Below, piece by piece: positions 24,040-31,157 of a stretch of 51,155 bases of DNA; position 1 is the stretch's first letter, and every line of letters begins with the position of its first letter. The notes below the pieces were generated by a model. It was not told where the DNA came from. It saw only the letters and a program-made list of their open reading frames with translations, and searched no databases. Source of the stretch: Christensenella sp964592155 (GTDB taxonomy: Bacteria; Bacillota; Clostridia; Christensenellales; Christensenellaceae); NCBI GenBank assembly GCA_964592155.1, contig CAZQDA010000008.1:1-51155 (forward strand). Direction: 5' to 3'. The position numbers were made by a program, and so were the translations under genes.

Positions 24040-24057
24040 AGGGAATAGGAAACAGAG

Positions 24058-24492
24058 ATGACGATAACAAGGCAAAATATTATGGTAAACATCCGCGGAA
24101 CGCAGGAAGACGCGGAAGACAGCAACTCAATGGAGCTATATACCGAAGGCATGCTGACGCATGACGATGAGAAATATATTATCGAATACGATGAAAGCGA
24201 GCTCTCCGGACTGGGAAATACAAAAACCCAGCTTACGGTGGAGGGTGAACGGGTGCAGCTGCGCAGAACGGGTCCCTTTGAGACGGAATTCGTGTTTTTA
24301 AAAAGCCGTGTGTTTGAAGCGGCCTATGAAACGCCGTTTGGAATGATGCAGATGTCGGTGCTGCCCACGCAGATTTTAAGCGAGGTATCGGAAGAAAGCG
24401 GAAAAATAGACCTCGAATATGTGATCAGGATAGGAGACCAGCAGGCGGTCAACAAGCTGAACATCAATTACAGGAAAATTCCCAAGGCATAA
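24058..24492 (+). CDS. DUF1934 (YwiB-like) protein
   Basis: The 144-residue protein matches DUF1934: VNIRGTQEDAEDSNSMELYTEGML, then YIIEYDESELSGLGNTKTQLTVEGERVQLRRTG and a series of strands that suggest a lipocalin/beta-barrel-like fold (FETEFVFLKSRVFEAAYETPFGMMQMSV). The function of the family is unknown. The ATG is preceded by AGGAAAC, a modest SD. A second in-frame ATG lies at 24082. Its leader carries repeat copy A. The MBL hydrolase gene follows after 51 bp and may be cotranscribed. It is cytoplasmic. Confidence 0.85.
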   Translation: MTITRQNIMVNIRGTQEDAEDSNSMELYTEGMLTHDDEKYIIEYDESELSGLGNTKTQLTVEGERVQLRRTGPFETEFVFLKSRVFEAAYETPFGMMQMSVLPTQILSEVSEESGKIDLEYVIRIGDQQAVNKLNINYRKIPKA

Positions 24493-24543
24493 TTTATTTG
24501 CCGGTGGATACTATTTTGAGGAACAAACAGGAGGATTGATACA

Positions 24544-25212
24544 ATGTTGATTGAATGGATTGGGCACTCGTGTTTTTATGTGACGACACAAGAAGGAAAA
24601 ACCATCATCATCGATCCGTATGATCATACGATCGGGCTTAAGGTGGCGCAGAAACCTGCGGATGTCGTTCTGATTACACACGATCATTTCGATCACCGCA
24701 ACGCGGATTATTTAAGTGCGCTTCCCAAAGAGAGCACGGTGATTGAAAAAGAGGGCAGCTATGAGGTGTGCGGCATAAAGATTACAGGGATTCCTGTATT
24801 CCATGATGAAGAGCAGGGAACGCTGCGCGGCACTGTTGTCACGTATATCATAGAAGTTGACGGGATGCGCCTGCTGCACATGGGCGACGTGGGAGAGATG
24901 CCCGCTCCGTCCTATTTTGAAAAATTAGGCAAGATCGATATTTTGATGATTCCGGTGGGCGGCTATTATACCGTGGACGCAAAGGGCGCGCTCAATATTA
25001 TGGATACGGTTCACGCAAATATCACAATCCCCATGCACTATTTGACCGGTACGCTCAACCTGACCGAGCTTGCGAGCGCGCATGATTTTCTCGCGCGTGC
25101 GGCGAGCAGGGAATATGATGTATCGCGTCTGGGTGGCGGATTGTTTGAAATTACCGCAGACAACCTGAAAAAACGCAACAGAATCGTTGTCATGGAGTGT
25201 ACGCACTGCTAA
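24544..25212 (+). CDS. MBL-fold metal-dependent hydrolase (UlaG/UPF0173-like)
   Basis: The 222-residue protein has the metallo-beta-lactamase fold with the THDHFDH metal motif (about residues 42-48), a HMGDVGEM Asp ligand (about 100-107) and PMHY (about 162-165) near the end. The opening MLIEWIGHSCFYV is typical of the UPF0173/UlaG-like group, which includes lactonases of sugar phosphates and many proteins of unknown substrate. An AGGAGG SD site precedes the ATG. It has no signal peptide. It lies between two genes of unknown function (DUF1934 and DUF1846). Confidence 0.87.
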   Translation: MLIEWIGHSCFYVTTQEGKTIIIDPYDHTIGLKVAQKPADVVLITHDHFDHRNADYLSALPKESTVIEKEGSYEVCGIKITGIPVFHDEEQGTLRGTVVTYIIEVDGMRLLHMGDVGEMPAPSYFEKLGKIDILMIPVGGYYTVDAKGALNIMDTVHANITIPMHYLTGTLNLTELASAHDFLARAASREYDVSRLGGGLFEITADNLKKRNRIVVMECTHC

Positions 25213-25247
25213 AAAACGCAAGATTTTAGAACGAAGTTTGAACGGTG

Positions 25248-25274
25248 CGCATCTGCTGCAAGCTGCGGATGCGT
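25248..25274 (+). repeat. Hairpin in the DUF1846 upstream region
   Basis: CGCATC and GATGCG pair around a GC-containing loop (TGCTGCAAGCTGCG, itself partly paired). No T-run follows. It may be a leader structure of the DUF1846 mRNA or a weak stop for the gene before it. Confidence 0.35.
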
Positions 25275-25316
25275 ATCGTTATGTTTCCAAGGTTTTGATT
25301 CATGAAGGAGGATTTT

Positions 25317-26801
25317 ATGAAAACCGGCTTTGATAATGAGTTATACATCAGAAAGCAGACAGAGAAAATTTTAGAACGGATTGAGCTGTTCAAGGGAAAG
25401 CTGTACCTTGAATTTGGCGGAAAGCTGTTTGACGACTATCACGCGTCGCGTGTGCTGCCGGGTTTTGACGTGAATGGAAAGGCCAAGCTGCTCCAGAGCT
25501 TAAAAGACCAGGCAGAGATTATCTTTTGCATCAATGCGGGAGATATTGAAAAGAACAAGGTGCGCGCAGACCTTGGAATCACTTACGATCTGGACGTGTT
25601 GCGGCTAATTGATCATTTGCGCGGCATGGGGCTGCTGATTGGAAGCGTGGTCATCACGCAATACACACAGCAGCAGGCAGCGGATATGTTTCGCCAGAAG
25701 CTTGAGCGCCGTGGTGTAAAGACTTATATCCATAAACACACCAAAGGATATCCCTCTGAGATCGAGCTTATTGTGAGCGACGAGGGTTATGGCATGAACC
25801 CATATATCGAGACGACGCGGCCGCTCGTGGTTGTGACGGCTCCGGGGCCGGGCAGCGGAAAACTCGCGACCTGCCTTTCCCAGCTCTATCATGAGTATAA
25901 ACGGGGGGTAAAAGCCGGATATGCAAAATTTGAGACATTCCCCGTCTGGAACCTGCCCTTAAAGCATCCGGTCAATATGGCGTATGAGGCGGCGACATCC
26001 GACCTAAACGACGTAAACATGATCGACCCGTTCCATCTAGAGGCGTATGGTAAAACGGCGGTGAACTATAACCGTGATATCGACGCTTTTCCGATTGTAA
26101 AGACAATTCTTGCCAAAATCACAGGCAACAAGGACTATTACCAGTCGCCCACCGATATGGGCGTGAATATGGCGGGCTATGCGATCACGGATGATGAGAC
26201 GTGCCGTGAGGCGGCCTGCCAGGAAGTGATCCGTCGGTATTATAACGCGCAGTGCGATTTTAAAAAAGGGATCGTTTCCCAGCAGGCGCTGCAAAAAAAC
26301 CTGATGTTGATGAAACAACTGGAGCTTGAGCCTGACGACCGCGCCGTGGTTGCGCCCTCGCTCAAAAAATCTGAAAAAGAGGGAGTTCCCGCTGCTGCAA
26401 TCCAGATGAGCGACGGCAGCATCGTGACAGGGAAAACAACAGAGCTGATGAACAATGTTTCCAGCATGGTGCTTAATGCGGTGAAGCAGCTGGGAAATAT
26501 AGCGGATGAAATCAGGCTGATTTCTCCCATGGTGCTGGAGCCGATTCTGGAACTAAAAAGTTCCGCTCTCAAAGAGCTCGATCCTATTTTGAATATTGAA
26601 GACGTGCTCATCGCCCTTTCTATCAGCGCCGCCATGAATCCCATGGCAGAGGTCGCGATGGAAAAGTTAGGTGAGCTTGCGGGATGCGAGGTACACTCCA
26701 CCTGTATGCTGACGCAGGTGGACGAGTCCATACTAAAGAAGCTGAACATCAATCTTACCTGTGAGCCGACGTATCCGTCAAAAGATTTGTATTATGTATA
26801 A
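25317..26801 (+). CDS. DUF1846 / UPF0371 family protein
   Basis: The 494-residue protein matches the long, highly conserved DUF1846 family: KTGFDNELYIRKQTEKILERI at the start, LYLEFGGKLFDDYHASRVLPGF, FCINAGDIEKNKVRADLGITYD, and VVTAPGPGSGKLATCLSQLYHEYKRG, a phosphate-binding-like loop (about residues 178-187). The family is common in Firmicutes and its exact reaction is not established. The ATG at 25317 is chosen because AAGGAGG lies 5 nt before it; the ATG at 25302 overlaps the SD region. It is followed by a very strong terminator that overlaps its stop codon. Confidence 0.9.
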   Translation: MKTGFDNELYIRKQTEKILERIELFKGKLYLEFGGKLFDDYHASRVLPGFDVNGKAKLLQSLKDQAEIIFCINAGDIEKNKVRADLGITYDLDVLRLIDHLRGMGLLIGSVVITQYTQQQAADMFRQKLERRGVKTYIHKHTKGYPSEIELIVSDEGYGMNPYIETTRPLVVVTAPGPGSGKLATCLSQLYHEYKRGVKAGYAKFETFPVWNLPLKHPVNMAYEAATSDLNDVNMIDPFHLEAYGKTAVNYNRDIDAFPIVKTILAKITGNKDYYQSPTDMGVNMAGYAITDDETCREAACQEVIRRYYNAQCDFKKGIVSQQALQKNLMLMKQLELEPDDRAVVAPSLKKSEKEGVPAAAIQMSDGSIVTGKTTELMNNVSSMVLNAVKQLGNIADEIRLISPMVLEPILELKSSALKELDPILNIEDVLIALSISAAMNPMAEVAMEKLGELAGCEVHSTCMLTQVDESILKKLNINLTCEPTYPSKDLYYV

Positions 26802-26846
26802 AAAAGAGGCTGTCCGGAAACAGAAATTCCGGACAGCCTCTTTTTG
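26801..26846. terminator. Strong bidirectional intrinsic terminator
   Basis: Perfect 19-bp arms (26801-26819 and 26827-26845, core GAGGCTGTCCGG/CCGGACAGCCTC) enclose a 7-nt loop. T-runs occur on both strands, so it ends DUF1846 and the convergent Lgt gene. The upstream arm begins at the last base of the DUF1846 stop. Confidence 0.92.
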
Positions 26847-26884
26847 ATTACTCTGTTTTTGCATTGCGCGCAGGAAGAGCTTAT

Positions 26885-27685
26885 TTATTGCGGGGCAGCG
26901 TTGTTTTTTGGGAGGCGCTTATTGGCTAGGCGGGGATAGAAAAGCAGGAAGAAAAAGCCAAGCGCAATCAAGATCAGGCTGACCCATTGAGAAACCGAAA
27001 GCGCGCCATAAAAGCCGCGAATTGCGTCGTAGCGGAAAAACTCAAGAATGAAGCGGATGACTCCATAGCCAATCAGGTAAATGGAAAGAATCCGGCCCGG
27101 AGTCCTTTTTTGTTTTCCGTAAAGAAACATGAACCCGAAAAGCCCGAAAACGCACACTGCTTCAATCAGCTGTATGGGAAGCAGCCGCTCATCGTGCGGC
27201 GCGAAGGGTGAAGCGTTGAAATAAAATCCAATCTCAGAAGGAATGCCATAACAGCAGCCTGCAGCAAGACAACCCAGCCGCCCGAAGGCGTGCGCCAAAG
27301 GAATGGAGGGCAGGATGGTGTCGAGCATGGGCCACGGCGAAACTCTCACAATTTTGATCGCAAGCAAAAGGAATAGGATGCCGCCGATAAAGCCGCCGTA
27401 ATAGACTAGCCCCGCACCCGCAAAATAGGATAAAAATCCGATGCTCTGGACACGCTCTAAAAATTCAGGGAAGCCGCTCAGCATATCCTGCGCGACGAAG
27501 AAAAATTTACCGCCCAAAAGCGCGCCCGCCGCGGCAAGCACAAGGCAGGCAATCGTGTCGTCGATGCGCACGCCGTTGATCTTGCGGCGCAAAAGCGCAA
27601 CCGCAACGCCAAAGGCAAATCCGATCATAATCAGGAGCCCGTAAGTGGAGAGTGAAATGCCAAAAATTTGTGTGTAAGGATACAT
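26885..27685 (-). CDS. lgt: Prolipoprotein diacylglyceryl transferase family protein (divergent Lgt)
   Basis: The 266-residue protein has seven predicted spans and the Lgt family pattern. Lgt transfers diacylglycerol from phosphatidylglycerol to the lipobox Cys of prolipoproteins. The signature here is HAFGRLGCLAAGCCYG (about residues 133-148) instead of the canonical GRxGNFxNxExxG, and the usual HGGxxG loop reads YYGGFIGG. Such GCCYG-type members are a recognised side branch and may have other substrates. ACGAGG lies 7 nt before the ATG. The leader holds repeat copy B. A lipoprotein substrate candidate is encoded at 47.7 kb. Confidence 0.8.
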   Translation of the reverse strand: MYPYTQIFGISLSTYGLLIMIGFAFGVAVALLRRKINGVRIDDTIACLVLAAAGALLGGKFFFVAQDMLSGFPEFLERVQSIGFLSYFAGAGLVYYGGFIGGILFLLLAIKIVRVSPWPMLDTILPSIPLAHAFGRLGCLAAGCCYGIPSEIGFYFNASPFAPHDERLLPIQLIEAVCVFGLFGFMFLYGKQKRTPGRILSIYLIGYGVIRFILEFFRYDAIRGFYGALSVSQWVSLILIALGFFFLLFYPRLANKRLPKNNAAPQ

Positions 27686-27699
27686 TCTTTACCTCGTTG

Positions 27700-27761
27700 A
27701 TAGTAATTTGTGAAAAGGCCCTTTGTGACCTTTTGGAATGATTTGCACATGCAAGCGATTT
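27700..27761 (-). repeat. Dispersed hairpin repeat, copy B
   Basis: On the minus strand this 62-bp copy matches copy A at 53 of 62 bases without gaps. It keeps the left end AAATCGCTTGCATGTGCAA, the centre AAAGGGCCTTTT and the right end CTAT. The outermost right arm has decayed (CAACGA instead of AAGCGA). It ends 14 bp before the lgt start codon, next to the SD. Confidence 0.75.
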
Positions 27762-27834
27762 CGCGCAAGTTTTGCAGAACCTATCGCGTGTTAAATCGTC
27801 GCGGAATCAATTCCTGAACGGTATCATTTGAATA

Positions 27835-27867
27835 AAAAACAGGCAAATTTTATATTTGCCTGTTTTT
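27835..27867. terminator. Bidirectional intrinsic terminator
   Basis: Perfect 14-bp arms AAAAACAGGCAAAT and ATTTGCCTGTTTTT enclose a 5-nt loop. It ends the small membrane protein gene and isolates the lgt leader. Confidence 0.88.
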
Positions 27868-27919
27868 GTACATCAGTACCAAGCCTTACGGGCGAAAGCA
27901 AAACCGCCCCAAGCAGGTT

Positions 27920-28198
27920 TTAGCCCAACATACCCATGCCGGCAGCTGCGCCAACCAGCATGCCAACGCAAGCCAGAGCAACGATTACCAGAATCACAGA
28001 CAGGATCAAGCCGATCAAAGAAAGGATAAATCCGGCTGTTGCCATGCCGCTCGGCTGTGCCTTCTTTGCCTTAATCGCAAGAACAAGGCCAACGATACCG
28101 GCGATGAGTCCGATCCATACAAATACAAATGCAAAGATGACGGAAACGACGCCAAGCACCAAAGATACAATAGCAAGCGTGTTATTGTTGTTTTCCAT
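27920..28198 (-). CDS. Small DUF4190-like membrane protein
   Basis: The 92-residue protein begins with MENNNNTLAIVSLVLGVVSV, a polar start followed by two long hydrophobic hairpin regions (about 8-43 and 50-92) with a short basic loop KAKKAQPSG. This is the DUF4190 pattern of small integral membrane proteins of unknown function. GGAGG lies 9 nt before the ATG. It is monocistronic, with a promoter that carries a dyad symmetry and a perfect terminator 55 bp downstream. The function is not known. Confidence 0.85.
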   Translation of the reverse strand: MENNNNTLAIVSLVLGVVSVIFAFVFVWIGLIAGIVGLVLAIKAKKAQPSGMATAGFILSLIGLILSVILVIVALACVGMLVGAAAGMGMLG

Positions 28199-28280
28199 AA
28201 AATGATACCTCCAAGAATTAAATTTATTTATGGTGTAACTTCCTCGATAAGTACAACTTTCTGCAAGAGAGAAAATTAAC

Positions 28281-28324
28281 CTTACCTACGGTATATTATA
28301 TAATTAAATAGGTAAGTAAGTCAA
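28281..28324 (-). promoter_or_regulatory. Promoter with dyad operator, small membrane protein gene
   Basis: On the minus strand TTGACT (28324-28319) and TATAAT (28300-28295) are 18 bp apart. CTTACCTA (28281-28288) and TAGGTAAG (28309-28316) form a perfect 8-bp dyad that flanks the -10. One half lies in the spacer and the other near the start point, as expected for a repressor site. Confidence 0.65.
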
Positions 28325-28434
28325 ATGAAAGCATAGAAAAGATATGTAAAATATGAATTTTTAGTGAAATTTTTGTTTCAAATGGCGTAAAGAAGTATAT
28401 TATGTATTTATACAAAGAAAAAAGTTGATTTTGA

Positions 28435-28463
28435 TTGACAAAGACGCTATTTTTGCGCATAAT
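28435..28463 (+). promoter_or_regulatory. Promoter of rho
   Basis: TTGACA (28435-28440) and CATAAT (28458-28463) are 17 bp apart. Transcription would start near 28470, leaving a leader of about 145 nt. Confidence 0.72.
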
Positions 28464-28491
28464 AAGAGAGACAGATAGTGGAAATTTATTG

Positions 28492-28511
28492 AGGCGGAGG
28501 TCCGGCCGCTT
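28492..28511 (+). promoter_or_regulatory. Possible attenuator hairpin in the rho leader
   Basis: AGGCGG (28492-28497) can pair with CCGCTT (28506-28511, one G-T pair), and TTCTT follows. The stem is short, so any attenuation would be partial. Rho genes are known to be autoregulated through the leader in other bacteria, but the mechanism here is not shown. Confidence 0.3.
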
Positions 28512-28617
28512 TTCTTGGAAAATTATTTTATCACTTTCTTCTTATTTCAATTGTTTTTGATAAATCGTTTATTAAATTTTTGTAATATTTTTATCATATT
28601 TTAAGGAGCGTATTTTT

Positions 28618-30186
28618 GTGGATACCAGTTTACTCGAATCAAAAAGCCTCGCTGATTTGCGCGAAATTGCGAAACTGGCGGGTGTTAAGTCCCCAACCAA
28701 GTATAAAAAAGCGGAATTGCTTGGAAAGCTTTTGGAGCTTGAGCAAAACGAGCCGGAGCAGGTCGACGAAGAGCCTTTGACCGAGCCGTTTTTTGAGCAG
28801 ATTACGATTACGCCGCCGGAAAAACCGTTAAAGCGGGCGCCAAAGCAGAGCGCGCGAGCGCCGAAGACAGAGCAGCAGCCTGCAGAACAGCCGCGCGAAG
28901 AGTCGATCGAAGTGTTTGGCGAAGAAGAGACGCACGAAGAGCAGCCTCATGATTCCCGCCGCCGCAGGATTATTGAATATGTGCCCAACAACGACGCAGT
29001 AAATGAAATTCTAAACACTGGAGAATGTAAAGAAGCAAACGGCATACTGGAGGTGCATTCCGAAGGATATGGTTTTTTGCGCAGTGAAAATTATCTGCCC
29101 GGAGCAAAAGACGTTTATGTATCGCAGGCGCAGATCAGAAAATTCAACCTGAAGACGGGTGATAAGGTTTACGGAAAGACGCGACCCTCCAAGGATGGCG
29201 AGCGGCTTTTGGCATTGCTGTATATTGAAACGGTGAACGACGAGCCGGTGGAAAACTGCCAGACGCGCCGCCCGTTTGAAGAATTAACGCCAATCTATCC
29301 GGAAGAACGCTTTACGCTTGAAAATGTACGAGCTTCGCGCGACCTTGCTATCCGCATGATCGACCTGATTTCCCCCATCGGAAAAGGCCAACGCGGACTG
29401 ATCGTTGCGCCGCCCAAGGCAGGTAAAACGATCCTTTTGAAAAAAATCGCGAATAGCATCACAACCAACTATCCTGAAGTGGAGCTTCTCGTTCTGCTGA
29501 TTGATGAGCGTCCGGAGGAAGTGACGGATATGCAGCGTTCGATTGCGGGCGAGGTTGTTTATTCCACATTTGACGAAAAACCGGAAAACCATGCGCGTGT
29601 CTCCGATATGGTAATCGAGCGCGCAAAGCGCCTTGTGGAGCATGGGCGCGACGTGGTTATCCTTCTTGACAGCTTGACGAGGCTCGGGCGTGCATACAAC
29701 CTGATTGTGCCGCCGTCCGGCAGGACGCTTTCCGGCGGTCTTGATCCGGCGTCGCTTTATAAGCCGAAAAGATTCTTCGGCGCAGCCAGAAACATCGAGG
29801 GCGGCGGCTCGCTCACCATCATCGCGACAGCGCTTGTGGAAACAGGCTCGCGTATGGATGAAATCATCTATGAGGAATTTAAAGGAACCGGCAACATGGA
29901 AATCCATCTGGATCGCAAGCTGTCGGAAAAACGCATTTTCCCTGCGGTGGATCTTGCAAAATCAGGAACGCGGCGTGAAGACTTGCTGCTTTCGCAGAAG
30001 GAGCTTGAGGGCACATGGGCGCTTAGGAAGGCGCTTTCTTCCGGAAACACCACAGAGGTGACAGAGCAGCTCATTGGCATGCTGGTGCGCACGCAAACCA
30101 ACGAAGAGTTTTTGGCACGGCTGCACGAATGGTTCCGTATCTGGGAAAAGGAAGGATATAACTCAGGCTCGGGCGGGAGATATTAA
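28618..30186 (+). CDS. rho: Transcription termination factor Rho
   Basis: Rho is a hexameric RNA-dependent ATPase that releases transcripts. The 522-residue protein has the N-terminal Rho_N helical domain (LADLREIAKLAGVKSPTKYKKAELLGKL), an acidic and Gln-rich insert (about 45-115), the RNA-binding cold-shock-like domain (GILEVHSEGYGFLRSENY), Walker A APPKAGKT (about 263-270), the LIDERPEEVTDM segment, Walker B VVILLDSLTRL and the R-loop. It starts with GTG, preceded by AAGGAG, 9 nt before. The N-terminal insert is a lineage-specific feature of many Gram-positive Rho proteins. It is monocistronic, with a long leader. Confidence 0.96.
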   Translation: MDTSLLESKSLADLREIAKLAGVKSPTKYKKAELLGKLLELEQNEPEQVDEEPLTEPFFEQITITPPEKPLKRAPKQSARAPKTEQQPAEQPREESIEVFGEEETHEEQPHDSRRRRIIEYVPNNDAVNEILNTGECKEANGILEVHSEGYGFLRSENYLPGAKDVYVSQAQIRKFNLKTGDKVYGKTRPSKDGERLLALLYIETVNDEPVENCQTRRPFEELTPIYPEERFTLENVRASRDLAIRMIDLISPIGKGQRGLIVAPPKAGKTILLKKIANSITTNYPEVELLVLLIDERPEEVTDMQRSIAGEVVYSTFDEKPENHARVSDMVIERAKRLVEHGRDVVILLDSLTRLGRAYNLIVPPSGRTLSGGLDPASLYKPKRFFGAARNIEGGGSLTIIATALVETGSRMDEIIYEEFKGTGNMEIHLDRKLSEKRIFPAVDLAKSGTRREDLLLSQKELEGTWALRKALSSGNTTEVTEQLIGMLVRTQTNEEFLARLHEWFRIWEKEGYNSGSGGRY

Positions 30187-30241
30187 CCATACCGTATCGC
30201 AATAGACATCATGTCCGGTTGCGGCAACCGGTCTTTTGGAG

Positions 30242-30282
30242 CAAATGAAAACGGCAGGCGCAACGCCTGCCGTTTTCATTTG
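30242..30282. terminator. Bidirectional terminator hairpin between rho and the SGNH gene
   Basis: A perfect 19-bp inverted repeat (30242-30260 and 30264-30282, core ACGGCAGGCG/CGCCTGCCGT) has a 3-nt loop. The flanking AT segments are CAAATGAAAA and TTTTCATTTG rather than clean T-runs. A smaller hairpin, CCGGTTGC/GCAACCGG, lies just before it at about 30215-30231. Confidence 0.75.
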
Positions 30283-30337
30283 TCTGCGCAGATTCTATTG
30301 CGGCGGGTTGACTTCCGATTAGGCTGTGCAAAACCCG

Positions 30338-30994
30338 CTATAAAATATTTCTGACTTCCTGTGCAACTGCGCGCCCCAGGCACCCGTGCCCCTCGGCGCT
30401 CATGTGCAGATAATCATCCTCGTGCGGCTGGGCATATTGGGACGCATCCAAATAGCGGCATCCTCGCCGTTTTGCAATCGTCTGATAATGTTCGCGCAAA
30501 GCGCGCACTCGCGCGCCGGACTCTTCGTTGTAATAATTTCCGGTCCAGCGTGTGGGAATTTTTTGGTCGATGTCGATGGGCGCGAGGATCAAAATTTCAG
30601 GCGTGGCGCCTTCCCTGCCAAACATAGGGTTTTGCGCGGTAGCGATCAGCTGGTCCAGTCCCTTTGCGATGCTAAAGGGGGTTTGCCCCAGATGTATTTT
30701 CACGTCGTTGGTGCCAAGCATAATCACAAGAAGATCAACCGGCATTTTGGTAAGCAGGCAGGGCGCGAGATAAGAAAGCCCGTTTCGGTATGGGCTGATC
30801 GGATCGTCAAATGCGGTGGTGCGCGCGTTCATGCCCTCCTCGCAAACCAGATACTCCGGCCCAAGTTCCTTTTGCAGCACGCCCGTCCAGCGGACGTCAT
30901 AAGGGAATCTTTTATCGGTTCCCGCCTCTTCGTCATGTCCGGAAGGATCAAAGCCCCATGTATTGGAATCTCCATAGCAAACGATTGTCTTCAT
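30338..30994 (-). CDS. SGNH/GDSL-type hydrolase
   Basis: The 218-residue protein has all four SGNH blocks: GDSNTWG with the nucleophile S10, a central Gly (block II, MNARTTAFDD region), GTNDVKIHLG (block III) and DDYLHMSAEGH with the catalytic Asp and His (block V). The RWTGVLQKELG segment is typical of the arylesterase-like group. The substrate is probably an ester, but it is not specified by the sequence. It has no signal peptide and so is likely cytoplasmic. It has a promoter 40 bp upstream and converges on rho. Confidence 0.9.
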   Translation of the reverse strand: MKTIVCYGDSNTWGFDPSGHDEEAGTDKRFPYDVRWTGVLQKELGPEYLVCEEGMNARTTAFDDPISPYRNGLSYLAPCLLTKMPVDLLVIMLGTNDVKIHLGQTPFSIAKGLDQLIATAQNPMFGREGATPEILILAPIDIDQKIPTRWTGNYYNEESGARVRALREHYQTIAKRRGCRYLDASQYAQPHEDDYLHMSAEGHGCLGRAVAQEVRNIL

Positions 30995-31030
30995 TGCAAC
31001 ATCTCCTGTTCTTTTGGCATAAGCTTGAAT

Positions 31031-31059
31031 TTTATAGACCTATTGTTAGAATACCGCAA
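31031..31059 (-). promoter_or_regulatory. Promoter of the SGNH hydrolase gene
   Basis: On the minus strand TTGCGG (31059-31054) and TATAAA (31036-31031) are 17 bp apart. Confidence 0.65.
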
Positions 31060-31095
31060 AACCAGGGAGCGATCAATGCGCAAAATGTGTTTTTC

Positions 31096-31124
31096 TTGTA
31101 TTCGGATCAAATTTATGCTATATA
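31096..31124 (+). promoter_or_regulatory. Promoter of the two-component system
   Basis: TTGTAT (31096-31101) and TATATA (31119-31124) are 17 bp apart, with about 30 nt to the TTG start at 31158. Confidence 0.5.
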
Positions 31125-31157
31125 GGATAAGGAGAAACCTTTAGGGAGAAAAGCCTG

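Larger units (their letters stand above)
23640..24057. other. 418-bp intergenic region with regulatory content
   Basis: This AT-rich stretch contains no convincing gene. In order it holds the SD and leader of the zinc-ribbon gene, its minus-strand promoter (23748-23777), a plus-strand TTGACA/TATCAT pair (23771-23798, spacer 16), an extended -10 promoter (23837-23845), an intrinsic terminator (23905-23930), and copy A of the dispersed hairpin repeat (23972-24039) directly before the SD of the DUF1934 gene. Confidence 0.6.
28199..28617. other. 419-bp divergent intergenic region
   Basis: The region separates the small membrane protein gene from rho. It contains a minus-strand promoter with a dyad (28281-28324), a plus-strand promoter (28435-28463) and a rho leader of about 145 nt with a small GC hairpin at 28492-28511. 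The rest is AT-rich and I see no gene in it. Confidence 0.6.

Noticed and set aside
24019..24047. TTGACA inside repeat copy A as a -35 box
   Set aside because: No acceptable -10 lies at 16-18 bp, and the TTGACA is replaced by TTCACA in copy B.
30386..31144. 252-codon plus-strand frame over the SGNH hydrolase
   Set aside because: The SGNH gene on the other strand has all catalytic blocks. This frame has no recognisable domain.
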